From positions 1 through 64,000 of the forward strand of contig CAMIFC010000004.1 of assembly GCA_946220775.1 (NCBI GenBank): 64,000 bases of DNA. Reading direction: 5' to 3'. This document shows, piece after piece, positions 10,201-21,022 of this stretch. This DNA is from an uncultured Corynebacterium sp. (GTDB lineage: Bacteria; Actinomycetota; Actinomycetes; Mycobacteriales; Mycobacteriaceae). Numbering within the stretch: position 1 is the stretch's first letter; each line of letters begins with the position of its first letter. The position numbers were made by a program, and so were the translations under genes. The notes beneath the pieces were generated by a model. That model searched no databases. It was given only the letters and a program-made list of their open reading frames with translations, and was not told the origin of the DNA.

Positions 10201-11833
10201 CTCGGTCGTTACCTCAGCCGTTCTGGGCAGTGTGGAACGCTACCCACATTTGGTGAACCAACAACCCGATTTGTATCGCGCCTTTATGGAGCGCACCTGG
10301 GCTAATGAGTCGGAAGGTGGGGTGGTGTCCCTGATCCACCCAGAATCCCACTTCACGGAGAAAGCCGCGGTGCAGCTCCGTTCTGCTGCCTACTTGCGCC
10401 TCAGGAGGAACTGGCAGTTCATTAATGAGCTTTCGCTATTCGATATTGACCATCACGTCGTCTACGGTGTGCATGTTTATGCCAATGTACGTGACGAACC
10501 TCGATTCAAAATGGCAGGTCGTATGTACCACCCACAAACAGCAGTGGAGTCTTTGGTTCATGATGGCTCAGGGCCATTGCCGGGTATTAAAGACGATAAC
10601 TATAACTGGGACCGTCGCCCGCACCGAGACCGAATCGGCATTGTCAATATGGACACCCTGGAGATTTGGCATTCCATTTTGGAGGAGCCGGAATCCCCGA
10701 TTCTCGAGTCCCGCATGGTGTACACCGTGAATACCGAGGCGGCTGCCGTGCTGTCTAAGCTGGCGGCTTCGCCACGAATGAAAGAGTTGGGGCTGCAGTT
10801 CTCAAGCGGGTGGCATGAGTCTGGAGCTAGGAAAGCCGGCTATTTCGAGGGCTCATGGCAGCACCCAGAGTCATGGTCGGACGCAATCCTGCAGGGCCCG
10901 CACCTGGGGGTGTCCACACCGATGATTAAGCAGCCGAATCCGACGATGAAGCATAACCAGGACTGGTCGGATGTGGACTTTGAGGCGATGCCTTCGGACT
11001 TCATTCCCGCCACGGCTTATATCCCAATCCGGCAGACCGCTCGCGAAAAGGGACTGGATTATGAGGCCGATTATGGTTTCTGGGAAGTTGAAGGGGAGAA
11101 AACTCCTGTCGCCAGCCACTTCCGCGTCGCCTGGCGTCGCATGGCTGCAACCACCGGATTCCGAACATTGTATCCCACCATCATTCCCGCAGGGACGCAC
11201 CACACAAATACAGTAATCGCTGCTGGGCCAATAAGGAACCTAGAGACGGTGGCGGCAGCAGCTGGTGCAGGGGGTGTCCTTGTGGATTTCTTTGTCCGCG
11301 CAACTGGAACGGGAGATATTTATCCATCAACCTTTCAGAATTCTCCTAATGCCGTTCAAAATGAATTGGCTGTAAGAGCTGTCGACCAATATCTCCGCCT
11401 CAACTGCCTCACCCAGGCCTACGCACCCTTGTGGGAAGAGATCACCGGGGAGCCGTGGACCATGGATACTCCACTACGCACCGCCGAGGAGCGTCGCGCC
11501 GCCCAGGTAGAGATCGATGTGATCGCGGCCTTGTCATTGGGTGTCACGGTTGATGAACTGTGCATGATTTACCGCACCCAGTTCCCAGTGATGCGGCGAT
11601 ATGACACTGAGGATCATTTTGATGCCAATGGGCGCATCGTTCCTAAGCCTGTGATGGACTTACATAAGAAGGCCAAGGGTGAAGAAACCCTGACCGAGGC
11701 CGAACGCACCTGGACCCACCCTCAGTCCGAGGTGGCCTACACCTTCGAATATCCGTTCCGGGTGCTCGACCGCGAAGCCGACATGCGCGCCAAATACGCG
11801 GAATTAGAAAAGATTTACCCAGGAGACGCCTAA
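7234..11833 (+). CDS. drmMI: DrmMI-like adenine-specific DNA methyltransferase, frameshifted at a T7 tract
   Basis: Two frames together form one gene. Frame 1 begins with ATG at 7234 (ribosome-binding site AAGGAA) and runs to a stop at 7614; the rest continues in frame 2 to 11833. The break lies at a run of seven T at 7559-7565; removing one T joins GDSIVF directly to SGRHHLGVLVLDAPE, giving about 1,532 residues. The protein then shows AdoMet motif I PAMGSGAFAVEAV (about 555), GVDLNPTAVELAEISLW, and catalytic motif IV GNPPW (about 932), so it is an N6-adenine methyltransferase of the PglX/DrmMI type. As read, only a 126-residue N-terminal fragment would be made. Whether this is a null allele, phase-OFF state, slippage site or sequencing error is open. 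It lies 54 bases after drmD and 3 bases before the next gene. Confidence 0.8.
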
Positions 11834-11836
11834 CTC

Positions 11837-14800
11837 ATGACAGCCGTTGGTGCCCTCAGCCCCCTGCACGCCGCCGAGCACATCACCGAAGGTGTGACCG
11901 AATACCTCACCACTAGCTTCGCCCTGGTGGAAGGAAATGCACGCAACGAGCTCCAACGGTTCCTCACCGACCCAACCCATGGCATGTTCCACGGCCCCTA
12001 CGTCCGCACCCGGCTGCCATACCAACAAGCCACTGGATGGGAGAGCATTCTCAGCTGGTTACCCAGTGGATTCACACCATACAAGCACCAGGCGCAGGCG
12101 TTTGAGCGATTGGCGTCCGAAAAAAACGGGGAAGAACAACGACCGCAACCAACGATGGTCGTCACCGGAACGGGCTCCGGTAAGACCGAAGCCTTCCTGC
12201 TGCCGATTCTGGATCACGCGAAACGCATGCGGGCGCGCGGGCAACGTGGCATCAAAGCCGTGATCCTGTACCCGATGAACGCCCTGGCCAACGACCAAGC
12301 CAGTCGCTTGGCAGACATGCTGACCAGTGAAACTGCTCTCGAAGGGGTGCGCGCCGGAATCTACACGGGCGAAAGCACCGATGGGGGAGCACGTGCCGTT
12401 ACAGCGGACACCCTGATTACCGACCGGGCGACGATGCGGCAAGACCCGCCCGATGTGCTGCTGACGAACTATAAAATGCTCGACCAGCTGCTGCTACGCG
12501 ATGCGGACCGGGAAATGTGGGAACAGTCCGCGGACTCGCTGCAATACATCGTGCTCGACGAATTCCACACTTATGACGGCGCGCAGGGCACCGATGTGGC
12601 GCTGTTGTTGCGGCGGCTGGGGTTGTTGCTGCGTGACTGTGTTCTGGCTGATACGCTTGGTGAGGCTGCAGCATTCGACGAGCGCCCACTGGGCAAGATC
12701 ACTCCGGTGGCGACGTCTGCGACGCTGGGGCCTGCCGGCGACCCGCAGGTGATGCTGGACTTCGCGGAAACCATCTTCGGCGAACCCTTCGATTCGGACT
12801 CGGTGATGACCGAAACGATGGTGGGACTGGACGAATGGCAGCACGTCATGGCCCGCGAATGGGGTGGCGAACCGGTGAGCGAGGTGCCTAGGACTTCGCT
12901 GAACCACGATGTCGTTGAAAAAGTGGTGGCGGACATCGCCGCCGAAGAACACACTCACGGATACGTCCCCGCTGCGCGCCGAGCCGTGGCCAAGCATGTT
13001 CTAGGAGAATCGGCGACAGCAGAACTGGAACAGCTGATCGCTAAGTACCCCACGCACGCCGTGTTCTCGGCAGTGCTGGAGCACTCCGCGCATGCCCGGC
13101 CGGTGGGCACCAATGGCGCGGAACTGCCCGGTGGGAAGCGGGAAGAATCGCTGACCTCCCTAGTGCTGGGGGATGACCTGCTGCGCATCGTTGGCACGCG
13201 GATGGGTGAACGCTTCATCACCGCGCTGCTGACCTTCATGGCGGACGTGCGGGCACGCGCCGGGGAAGTAGACGGGTGGAAAGCTCGCGCCATCCCCGGC
13301 GTCGAGGCACACCTGTGGCTGCGGGAGGTCTCCCGGGTGGAACGCGCCGTGAACCCACAGAGCGATATGACGTATCGTTGGGGCGATGACGGGGAAGAGC
13401 TCCACTACGTCGGGGCTGACGATCTGGTGGGGGATGGAGCGAGCGCCGATACACACTGGCTGCCTGCGTGTTATTGCCGCAACTGTGGCCGATCCGGCTG
13501 GATGGTCGCTGCGGAAAACAACGGGGAGAATCTGCAGCTCAATGCCCAGAGAATCCGCAGCGGGTCGATCAGCGAAAAGTCCCTGCAACGACCAGCGCTA
13601 GATGCCACCAGTGAGCATTCCGACGCCCAATCCAAAAACCTGCAGCTCAAAGACCTCTCTGCGATGTCCGATGTGGGGGTGCTGCGGTGGCTGAGCATCA
13701 GCGACGGAAAATTCGTTGATGCCGATCCCAAACCCGAGGATCGCGCCCAGCGCCTCGCCGTGCCGGTGCTGACCTACCCGCAGGACGTGGACGAGGACGT
13801 CCCGCTCGAAGAAACCTGCCCTGCCTGCGGGGAACGTGATTCCATCCGCTACGTTGGCTCCGCGGTGGCGACGCTGCTGTCCGTGGCGCTGTCCAACCTG
13901 TTCGGCATGACGGACCTGGAATCAGCAGAAAAGAAGACACTGGTCTTCACCGACAATGTTCAGGATGCCGCCCACCGCGCCGGGTTCGTCCAAGCACGCG
14001 CCCGAGTGTTCACCCTGCGCACCGCGATCACCAGGGCGATTAGCGACTTGGCCGCTGAGGGACAGTCGGTGGTTCCGCTGACGGATATCGTCGGGCAGCT
14101 CATGGACCGGGCAAAGCAATCCTCGCGTGAACGCTTCGAGCTATTGCCGCCGGCCATTGCCCATTACCAGGACTTCCGTCCCTACTGGGAACCCAATGCT
14201 GGTGGTGCCGAGCGCCTCAACGCTGGCAACCGGGTGCGTAAGCGACTCCAGATGGACATCGACCTCGAGTTCGGCGACCGAGCAGACCTTTCCCGATCCC
14301 TGCTGCTGACCGGCACCCTGACCGCGATGGTCAATATCAACGACACCCTGCTGGTCAACGCGGCACGATCCGCTGTGGACCGGGGAGACATGGTGTTCGA
14401 GAATCCCACCACCGAGCACGCCATGCTGCTGACGTGGGCCCGCGGCGTCGTCGAAACTATCCGTTCCGAAGGCGGTATCCGGCATGGCTTCATGACCAAC
14501 TATTTGAAAGATGACGCCAACTCGTACCACCTGAACTCCATCCGCGCCCAGAACCAAGGAATGCCCACCTTCCCGAAGTACAATCCGCCGAAGTTCCCGC
14601 GTGTGGGCAAGCCGTTGGGCAAGAAGGAGCGCGCCGGGGTGATTGCCGCGGACTCCACCCGAGGCCGATTCGCAGCCTGGACGCAGCGGGTACTGCAGCT
14701 CGACCGGGCGACCGCTGCGCATGCGGTGGCTCAGCTGCTGAAGAACCTCGCCGACCTGGAGGCACTGAACACTACGGACACGAGCTCCAAGGGCACGATG

Positions 14801-17800
14801 TATTCGCTGCCCGAGGACACGGTGATCGTCAGTCAGGAAGAAGACCCGCGGGTGCTGGAGTGCACCTCCTGCCGCACAAAAACCGGCATGGCCGCTGGTG
14901 CCCGAAAGCAATTGATCAACGCACCCTGCTTCGTCAGCACCTGCACCGGGCACCTCGTGGAAGTCCCCGTTGCGGACAACTACTACCGGCAGATGTACAG
15001 CGCCTCCGAACCCCGCACCGTCGTGGCTGCCGAACACACCGGGCTGGTGCCAGACAAAGAGCGCCAAGCCATCGAAAAGGAATTCCGGGCCGACGAAACC
15101 ACCACTCCCGACGCCCCCAACGTGTTGGTCGCCACCCCGACCCTGGAGATGGGTATCGACATCTGCAGCCTGGGAACCGTGATCCTGTCCTCCATGCCGG
15201 ACACCGTCTCCAGTTACGTGCAACGCGTCGGCCGCGCAGGACGCCGATCCGGAAACTCACTAATCCTCGCCCTCGTCCGTGGCCGGGGTAAAGCTCTACC
15301 CAAACTTAACAACCCACTGTCCATGATCGCGGGATCCGTGCAACCACCCGCAGCTTTCCTGCGCGCCACGGAAATCCTGCAGCGTCAATTGCTCGCGCGC
15401 ATCATGGACCACCTGGAACTCGGAGCGGTGCGAGACATCCGTGACGTGTTCCACGGCGATACCGCCACCATTCAGCGGGTCTACGACCTCATCGATAACC
15501 ACCCAGGAACGCTGAACGAACTGGTGGAAGGCTTCATCACCAGCCTTGGTCGTTTCACCGATGAAGAAACTAAGGATCGTTTGCGGACGTGGGCGGAGGA
15601 GGGGCTGGCGTCCCAAATAGACACGGTGGTGACGCGCTGGGAGGAAACGCGGCAGCAATTGCTGCGCCGCATCGACACCCTGAACAGCACATTCGACGAA
15701 CTTCAACGGCAAAAAGACGATGGCCACGCCGACGAACAATCGCTGGATGAATACAAGGAGGTCTCCAGCGCACTGAAAATCAACCAGGCGGAACTGACCA
15801 ACCACCTGCGCGAATGGTGGATCTCCGCGCTGGAACGCTACGGGCTGCTGCCGAACTTCACGCTGCTGGACGACGTCGTGCACCTTAACGTCGGGCTGCA
15901 ACGCCAAAACCTGGATAGCGGGGAATACGAACTCGAAGCTCGCGAATACGACCGGGGACTCTCGAGTGCGCTGCAGGAACTCGCGCCGGGAAACAACTTC
16001 TACGTCCAAGGCACGCGCGCGCTGATCGACGCGGTGGACCTAGGGGCCGGTAGAAACACCGAAGACGGCGACGTGCAGATATGGCGCGTTTGTCCCTCGT
16101 GCTCCTACATCCAAACCGACGCCAACGCCGTGGGAACCGGGGCCTGCCCAGAATGCGGCGACGCAGGATTTGGGGACATCAACCAGGCCATCAGTGTTCT
16201 GCCCATGCGCAAAGTCAGCTCCGAAGTCACCCAAAGCCGGGCGGGCATTGGGGATATGACCGACGACCGAATCACTCACTGGTACTCCATGGCCGAAGGC
16301 TGCACCATCCCAGACACCGGTCGCGGCGAGGCGTGGTTCACGGAACAACTGGGATTCGGCGCGGCAATGCTCAACGAAGTTGAACTGCGGTGGCTCAACT
16401 TGGGATCCGGCAAGCCTGCTGCCGGAGGTACCGGCAGCACCGGAGAACCCGTGATGATCGGCGGCGCGGAGAAGAAGAAACCGCTGTTCACGGTGTGTTC
16501 CTACTGTGGGCACGTGCCCGCGCAAAAGGACTGGGACCAGCGGTATGGGCACCGCGCGTGGTGTAAACACCGTAGAAGCGCGGAACAACCGACGGCGCAA
16601 TTCGCGTTGGGGCGCACGTTGGTGACTCAGGGCGTGCTGCTTTACCTGCCGCGAACGATTTCCTCTTCTGATTCTTTGGCAGTGCCTTCACTGACCGCGG
16701 CGATCATGCTTGGATTCAAGCAGGTTTTGGGTGGCGACCCGCAACACCTGGGCGTGACCACCGTGACCGTTGCCAGCGGGGAGAACAACCAGCCCGCGCC
16801 TGCACTGTTGATTCATGACAACGTGCCTGGTGGGACGGGGTATCTATCGCAATTCGCTAGCGACCATGACGTCCGCGACCTGCTGCTGCACGCCTACGAC
16901 GTAGTACACAACTGCCACTGCAAGCATGAGGGGCGGCAGTCCTGCCCGGATTGCCTGCTGCCGTATACGCCACCTGCGCAAATGGAAAACGTGGTGCGGT
17001 CCTCCGCGGAGTACTCCTTGGCGCAAATCCTGGGAGACACCGCGCACGTGCCCGACGCCCGGCCGAGTGCGGAGGTTTTGCGGAGCGAATCGTGGTCGAT
17101 CACGGCAGTCCAACCGGAACTCGACCCACAATCCGAGCTGGAACTGCGGTTCAACCAACTCATCCGCGCAGAGCTCGACGCCCGCAACATCAAAACGTGG
17201 GAAACCACGCGCAACGGGCGAACCATCCTCAACTTCCGCGCACCCGGATCGATGGCCGGCTGGCGCATGGAGCAAGAAAAATCCGAGCGGTTCACCCGAC
17301 CCGATTTCACCTTCACCAGCGATGACGCCAACGTACGCGGCATCGCCGTCTACTTGGACGGTGCGGCCTTCCACGTGTCAGCGCAGAACTTTAGGGTCGA
17401 TGATGACATCCACAAGCGTGTTGGGTTGGTGAGCGAAGGGTTGCATGCCTGGTCCATGACGTGGGAGGACCTCGAGCGTTATGAGACGCAGTCAGGGACA
17501 CCAGAATTCCAATGCTTCGACGCAGGTCGGGAACCGGTTGATGGGCCGCAGCGCAACTTCAACCGCGAGCAGCGAGCCTTCTTGAGCAATGATCCGCTGC
17601 GGCAGTTGGTGGACCTGCTGGTTGTTCCTGACCCGGAGGTATGGGAAGGACTCGCCGACATGGCTGTGCTTGCCATGGTGCAGGCCAACGGAGGATCGGA
17701 AAACGCGCGGCGTGATGGATTGGAGGTTACGATCGCGGACCAACTGCGGGTGGAATACCAGCTACGGGCCGGGCGGGCGAGCCCACATGTGGTGGAGCTG

Positions 17801-18460
17801 GTGACTGGGGGTGCTGGTGCTGGTGTCGGCGGGGGTGCTGGTGGGAACGTAGGTGGCGTTGAGGGCCGCGACGTTGGCAGGGGTGTTGGCGCGGGCGCTG
17901 GCGTGGGCGCCGGTGCGGACGTCGAATCGATGGACGTTGGTGTGCGCCGGGACGTATGGAACGCGTTTTTGAGCCTGTCGAACCTGGCCTTTGCTGGTGG
18001 TGGGCGCTTCGCCGTGACGACGAGCGCACTGCGGGCGCAAGAAGCTAGCGCTCTGCAGGATCAGGCTGCGCCGGAAACTGGCCAGGAAGCTGCCGCGCAG
18101 GACGCTGTTTTGGATGCGGCACGGGACGCGAAATTGGCACCGTGGCAGAAGTACTTCGATGAGTACGAGGACGACAGTGAACTCGTCAGCGCATTGCGGC
18201 GCCTTGTCACCCTGAACTTCCCTGTGCCTACCGGGATGGGAGAAGAGACCGATGGCGTGATGGAGTTCGTCCGCCACGACTCGGCAGATGCCCAACCTGG
18301 GGACAACAGTGGTGACTACGTGGTTGTCTTTGAAGACAGTGACTTCGCACCAAAGAGTGGCACCATCATCACACTCGACCAAGTTATGCGACCGGAATCA
18401 ATCGATCACCTGATTGGTTTGCCGGTGAACCAAATCCTTACTGAGTTGAAGAAAGACTAG
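11837..18460 (+). CDS. Giant DEAD/DEAH helicase with DUF1998 region and nuclease-like C-terminus (DrmA/DrmB-like fusion)
   Basis: 2,207 residues. The superfamily II helicase begins with Walker A TGTGSGKT (about 110), VILYPMNALANDQ, and box II LDEFH (about 240). After a long insertion the C-terminal helicase half has ATPTLEMGIDI (about 1098) and QRVGRAGRRSG (about 1129). DUF1998-type features follow: HDNVPGGTGYLSQF and CHCKHEGRQSCPDC (about 1693). Several other Cys pairs (CYCRNCG, CPACGE, CTSCR, CPSCS/CPECG, CSYCG) suggest zinc ribbons. Residues about 1760-1885 have a PD-(D/E)XK-like pattern, RPDFTF then VYLDGAAFH. A Gly/Ala/Val-rich low-complexity tract lies at about 1988-2032. In DISARM, DrmA (helicase) and DrmB (DUF1998) are separate; here both fall in one chain. 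Start ATG has AGGAG upstream. Confidence 0.75.
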   Translation: MTAVGALSPLHAAEHITEGVTEYLTTSFALVEGNARNELQRFLTDPTHGMFHGPYVRTRLPYQQATGWESILSWLPSGFTPYKHQAQAFERLASEKNGEEQRPQPTMVVTGTGSGKTEAFLLPILDHAKRMRARGQRGIKAVILYPMNALANDQASRLADMLTSETALEGVRAGIYTGESTDGGARAVTADTLITDRATMRQDPPDVLLTNYKMLDQLLLRDADREMWEQSADSLQYIVLDEFHTYDGAQGTDVALLLRRLGLLLRDCVLADTLGEAAAFDERPLGKITPVATSATLGPAGDPQVMLDFAETIFGEPFDSDSVMTETMVGLDEWQHVMAREWGGEPVSEVPRTSLNHDVVEKVVADIAAEEHTHGYVPAARRAVAKHVLGESATAELEQLIAKYPTHAVFSAVLEHSAHARPVGTNGAELPGGKREESLTSLVLGDDLLRIVGTRMGERFITALLTFMADVRARAGEVDGWKARAIPGVEAHLWLREVSRVERAVNPQSDMTYRWGDDGEELHYVGADDLVGDGASADTHWLPACYCRNCGRSGWMVAAENNGENLQLNAQRIRSGSISEKSLQRPALDATSEHSDAQSKNLQLKDLSAMSDVGVLRWLSISDGKFVDADPKPEDRAQRLAVPVLTYPQDVDEDVPLEETCPACGERDSIRYVGSAVATLLSVALSNLFGMTDLESAEKKTLVFTDNVQDAAHRAGFVQARARVFTLRTAITRAISDLAAEGQSVVPLTDIVGQLMDRAKQSSRERFELLPPAIAHYQDFRPYWEPNAGGAERLNAGNRVRKRLQMDIDLEFGDRADLSRSLLLTGTLTAMVNINDTLLVNAARSAVDRGDMVFENPTTEHAMLLTWARGVVETIRSEGGIRHGFMTNYLKDDANSYHLNSIRAQNQGMPTFPKYNPPKFPRVGKPLGKKERAGVIAADSTRGRFAAWTQRVLQLDRATAAHAVAQLLKNLADLEALNTTDTSSKGTMYSLPEDTVIVSQEEDPRVLECTSCRTKTGMAAGARKQLINAPCFVSTCTGHLVEVPVADNYYRQMYSASEPRTVVAAEHTGLVPDKERQAIEKEFRADETTTPDAPNVLVATPTLEMGIDICSLGTVILSSMPDTVSSYVQRVGRAGRRSGNSLILALVRGRGKALPKLNNPLSMIAGSVQPPAAFLRATEILQRQLLARIMDHLELGAVRDIRDVFHGDTATIQRVYDLIDNHPGTLNELVEGFITSLGRFTDEETKDRLRTWAEEGLASQIDTVVTRWEETRQQLLRRIDTLNSTFDELQRQKDDGHADEQSLDEYKEVSSALKINQAELTNHLREWWISALERYGLLPNFTLLDDVVHLNVGLQRQNLDSGEYELEAREYDRGLSSALQELAPGNNFYVQGTRALIDAVDLGAGRNTEDGDVQIWRVCPSCSYIQTDANAVGTGACPECGDAGFGDINQAISVLPMRKVSSEVTQSRAGIGDMTDDRITHWYSMAEGCTIPDTGRGEAWFTEQLGFGAAMLNEVELRWLNLGSGKPAAGGTGSTGEPVMIGGAEKKKPLFTVCSYCGHVPAQKDWDQRYGHRAWCKHRRSAEQPTAQFALGRTLVTQGVLLYLPRTISSSDSLAVPSLTAAIMLGFKQVLGGDPQHLGVTTVTVASGENNQPAPALLIHDNVPGGTGYLSQFASDHDVRDLLLHAYDVVHNCHCKHEGRQSCPDCLLPYTPPAQMENVVRSSAEYSLAQILGDTAHVPDARPSAEVLRSESWSITAVQPELDPQSELELRFNQLIRAELDARNIKTWETTRNGRTILNFRAPGSMAGWRMEQEKSERFTRPDFTFTSDDANVRGIAVYLDGAAFHVSAQNFRVDDDIHKRVGLVSEGLHAWSMTWEDLERYETQSGTPEFQCFDAGREPVDGPQRNFNREQRAFLSNDPLRQLVDLLVVPDPEVWEGLADMAVLAMVQANGGSENARRDGLEVTIADQLRVEYQLRAGRASPHVVELVTGGAGAGVGGGAGGNVGGVEGRDVGRGVGAGAGVGAGADVESMDVGVRRDVWNAFLSLSNLAFAGGGRFAVTTSALRAQEASALQDQAAPETGQEAAAQDAVLDAARDAKLAPWQKYFDEYEDDSELVSALRRLVTLNFPVPTGMGEETDGVMEFVRHDSADAQPGDNSGDYVVVFEDSDFAPKSGTIITLDQVMRPESIDHLIGLPVNQILTELKKD

Positions 18461-18469
18461 GGAACTTAA

Positions 18470-21022
18470 ATGGCCTCAATTAGTTTCAGTACAAACGCGA
18501 CCAAGCAAGCCGCCAAAATGGGGTCCCAGCTGATGAACCTAATGGGACCATTCATCAATAATTTGCAGCAAGAATCAGTAGCATTCGGATTGCATATTGA
18601 GACGATCCGGAACGCGATTGATTCCCGTATACGCAGCGCGCGCATGAACCGGAAATACCGGGCTCTCGTTTTTGAACTCAACGGAAGCGCTGGAAAACAC
18701 TACTTGATCGAAGGCTTCTACAACCACGACGACGCCTACAAACGCGCACCCAATATTCGACTAGAGATTAATCCCGTCACGGGAGTGACCAGCATTCTCG
18801 AGGAAGCTGCTGCCGAGGATGCGATCGCACGCCTTGCCGCCCAGAAGCGAGCCGAGGCCAACGGACAATCATGGACAGCCGAACGATCTGCTGAACAAGA
18901 CTCCAGGAGTAAAGCGGAAGAAGCGGCGCGCGAAGCCCTTGAACTCGCGGATCAGCAGAGTTCTGAACTGAAGCAGGAGAGCCATGCGACGCAGGGGGCC
19001 GGAGGGACGGAAGCTGCTGGTGAACTGCAAGGCACCGGGGAGCCGGCAGAAAACGGGGCACCGGAAGAAGCCGGGACACCGGAAGAAAAGCAGCCACTGA
19101 TCACCGCATCTCGGGAAGACATCATCAAGGGTCTTGGCCTTTCAGCGGAATTGGTCAATGCAGCACTGGCTATCACCGATGAATCTTTCCTGCCGATCCT
19201 GACGGAAGGGCAACCAGAATGGATTAGCCAAGCACTACTAGGACTGAGCGCTGGTCTGAGCGTTTCGGAAATACGAGAAGAACTTGAGCTTGAAGATCAT
19301 GGCGTAGAGTCCGGACACGTTCGAAAAGATGCCGATACCACCGACGACGACCAGTTGATTCGTGGCTTGAAAACGAAGGCTGCGGAAATGGAATACCTCA
19401 CGGTTGAGGAAGGTGATGAGACGGCGCAGGCAGCATTGCGCCAGGCAATTGAATCCGGAGACTTTAATAACTGGCGGATCTTCCTTCACCCTACGCAGCA
19501 ACGTATTGTCGAAATGAACTACTCCGGAAGCGGCCGAGTACAAGGTGGCGCTGGAACGGGAAAGACTGTTGTCGCTGTTCACCGGGTAAATCGATTGGCG
19601 CTTGAGAGTACGCCTAAGGGGGAAAGCGTCCTGCTCACAACGTTCACGAGGGTGTTGGCTGAGGATTTGAAGTCCCTAGTGAATATCCTGAATGAGCATC
19701 GTCAAAGCCCATTATTAGCGGATGAAATAGGGGAGCCGGGGCTGTATATTTCCGGTATTGATTCATCAGTCAGTGCGGTGCTTGCGAAAGCCTCTGCTGG
19801 GGCGCTTGCGACCGCGGGCGAAAAGGTACTAGGAACTCCTTTGCGTGAACGTCCTAAGGCGAAACCGGATGATTCAGCATTTTGGAAGCTTGCTGTGGAA
19901 ATCGCAGGGGAAGACTTGCCAGACACCAAGCTGACGACTGAGTTCTTCTCCGCGGAGTACCAAATGGTGATCCTGGCTGGTGGCATTACGTCTGAAAGTG
20001 CATATAAACGTGTGCCTCGCCGCGGTCGGGGAACACCACTATCTCGTGGGGAGCGTGGCAGCGTATGGCGTATTATCGAAAACTATAAACGCCAATGCGC
20101 GCGTGAGGGGGAGTACTCCTTTGCAACTCTGGCGGCCTTGGCAGCGGAAGTAGCGCAAGTTGATTATCCGGACGGGCTCTTCCGTCACGTAGTTATCGAC
20201 GAGGCACAGGACTTCCATCCCGGCCACTGGCGGTTTATCCGCGCGATTGTGCCGAAGGCTGCCAACGATATCTTCCTGGCGGAGGATGCTCACCAGCGGA
20301 TTTATGGGCACCGGCTAATCTTGAGCCACTTCGGCATTAATACGGTCGGGGGTGCTTCGCGAAAACTGCGGTTGAATTATCGCACGACCAGGGAAAACCT
20401 CAACTTCGCCGTGCGCATTCTTGAGGGGCGCGACGATGTAGCTGATGAGACGACCCAGTGGATTGATTCGACAGGGGAAGAAGACAGCACCCATGGGTAT
20501 CGCTCGGCACGCTCGGGGCCGGCTCCAGTACTCAAGGAGTTTTCTAACGAAGGTGAGGAGCTGGAATTCCTCGCGAATACGATTGAACAGTGGCAGCGTG
20601 AAGCGGATGAATCCGGCACAGCTTTGCACGTGGGTATTCTGATGCGAACCAGAGACTGGGTAAAGCGCGTGGCTGATGAATTGGCAAAGCGTGGTATTGA
20701 GATTTCGCGGCGCTTGTCGGCTGGTGCACGTTCTGGTGGTGGAAATGCTGTGACTGCGGGAGCTATCTCGGCACCACAGGTCGAGGCGATGACGATGCAT
20801 TCTGCGAAAGGAATGGAGTTCACCCACGTGATTATCGCGGGCCTGACCGATGACCGAATGCCACTGAGGTTTGCGTTATCCAAGCTTGGCGATGCTGAGC
20901 GGGTCGACGCACTGCAACGAGAACGGGCGTTGTTGTTCGTTGCCGCATCACGTGCTCGTGACCAGTTGGTCTTGACGTGGAGTGGTGAGAAGTCCGAGAT
21001 GCTGCCTGGGGGAGCTTCTTAG
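18470..21022 (+). CDS. UvrD/PcrA-type superfamily I helicase of the defence array
   Basis: 850 residues. The motor has Walker A GGAGTGKT (about 360), Walker B VIDEAQD (about 576), NYRTT (about 636) and the late motif TMHSAKGMEFTHVI (about 775), followed by ALLFVAASRARDQL. The first about 100 residues, including RKYRALVFELNGS and LIEGFYNHDDAY, weakly recall RelE/ParE-type folds seen fused to UvrD-like helicases; this is only an impression. A charged Glu/Ala/Gln-rich linker (about 105-205) separates it from the motor. The gene starts nine bases after the giant helicase gene, and its stop codon shares a base with the next start codon, so it is part of the same operon. A second helicase of this type is not a standard DISARM component as far as I know. 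Confidence 0.75.
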   Translation: MASISFSTNATKQAAKMGSQLMNLMGPFINNLQQESVAFGLHIETIRNAIDSRIRSARMNRKYRALVFELNGSAGKHYLIEGFYNHDDAYKRAPNIRLEINPVTGVTSILEEAAAEDAIARLAAQKRAEANGQSWTAERSAEQDSRSKAEEAAREALELADQQSSELKQESHATQGAGGTEAAGELQGTGEPAENGAPEEAGTPEEKQPLITASREDIIKGLGLSAELVNAALAITDESFLPILTEGQPEWISQALLGLSAGLSVSEIREELELEDHGVESGHVRKDADTTDDDQLIRGLKTKAAEMEYLTVEEGDETAQAALRQAIESGDFNNWRIFLHPTQQRIVEMNYSGSGRVQGGAGTGKTVVAVHRVNRLALESTPKGESVLLTTFTRVLAEDLKSLVNILNEHRQSPLLADEIGEPGLYISGIDSSVSAVLAKASAGALATAGEKVLGTPLRERPKAKPDDSAFWKLAVEIAGEDLPDTKLTTEFFSAEYQMVILAGGITSESAYKRVPRRGRGTPLSRGERGSVWRIIENYKRQCAREGEYSFATLAALAAEVAQVDYPDGLFRHVVIDEAQDFHPGHWRFIRAIVPKAANDIFLAEDAHQRIYGHRLILSHFGINTVGGASRKLRLNYRTTRENLNFAVRILEGRDDVADETTQWIDSTGEEDSTHGYRSARSGPAPVLKEFSNEGEELEFLANTIEQWQREADESGTALHVGILMRTRDWVKRVADELAKRGIEISRRLSAGARSGGGNAVTAGAISAPQVEAMTMHSAKGMEFTHVIIAGLTDDRMPLRFALSKLGDAERVDALQRERALLFVAASRARDQLVLTWSGEKSEMLPGGAS

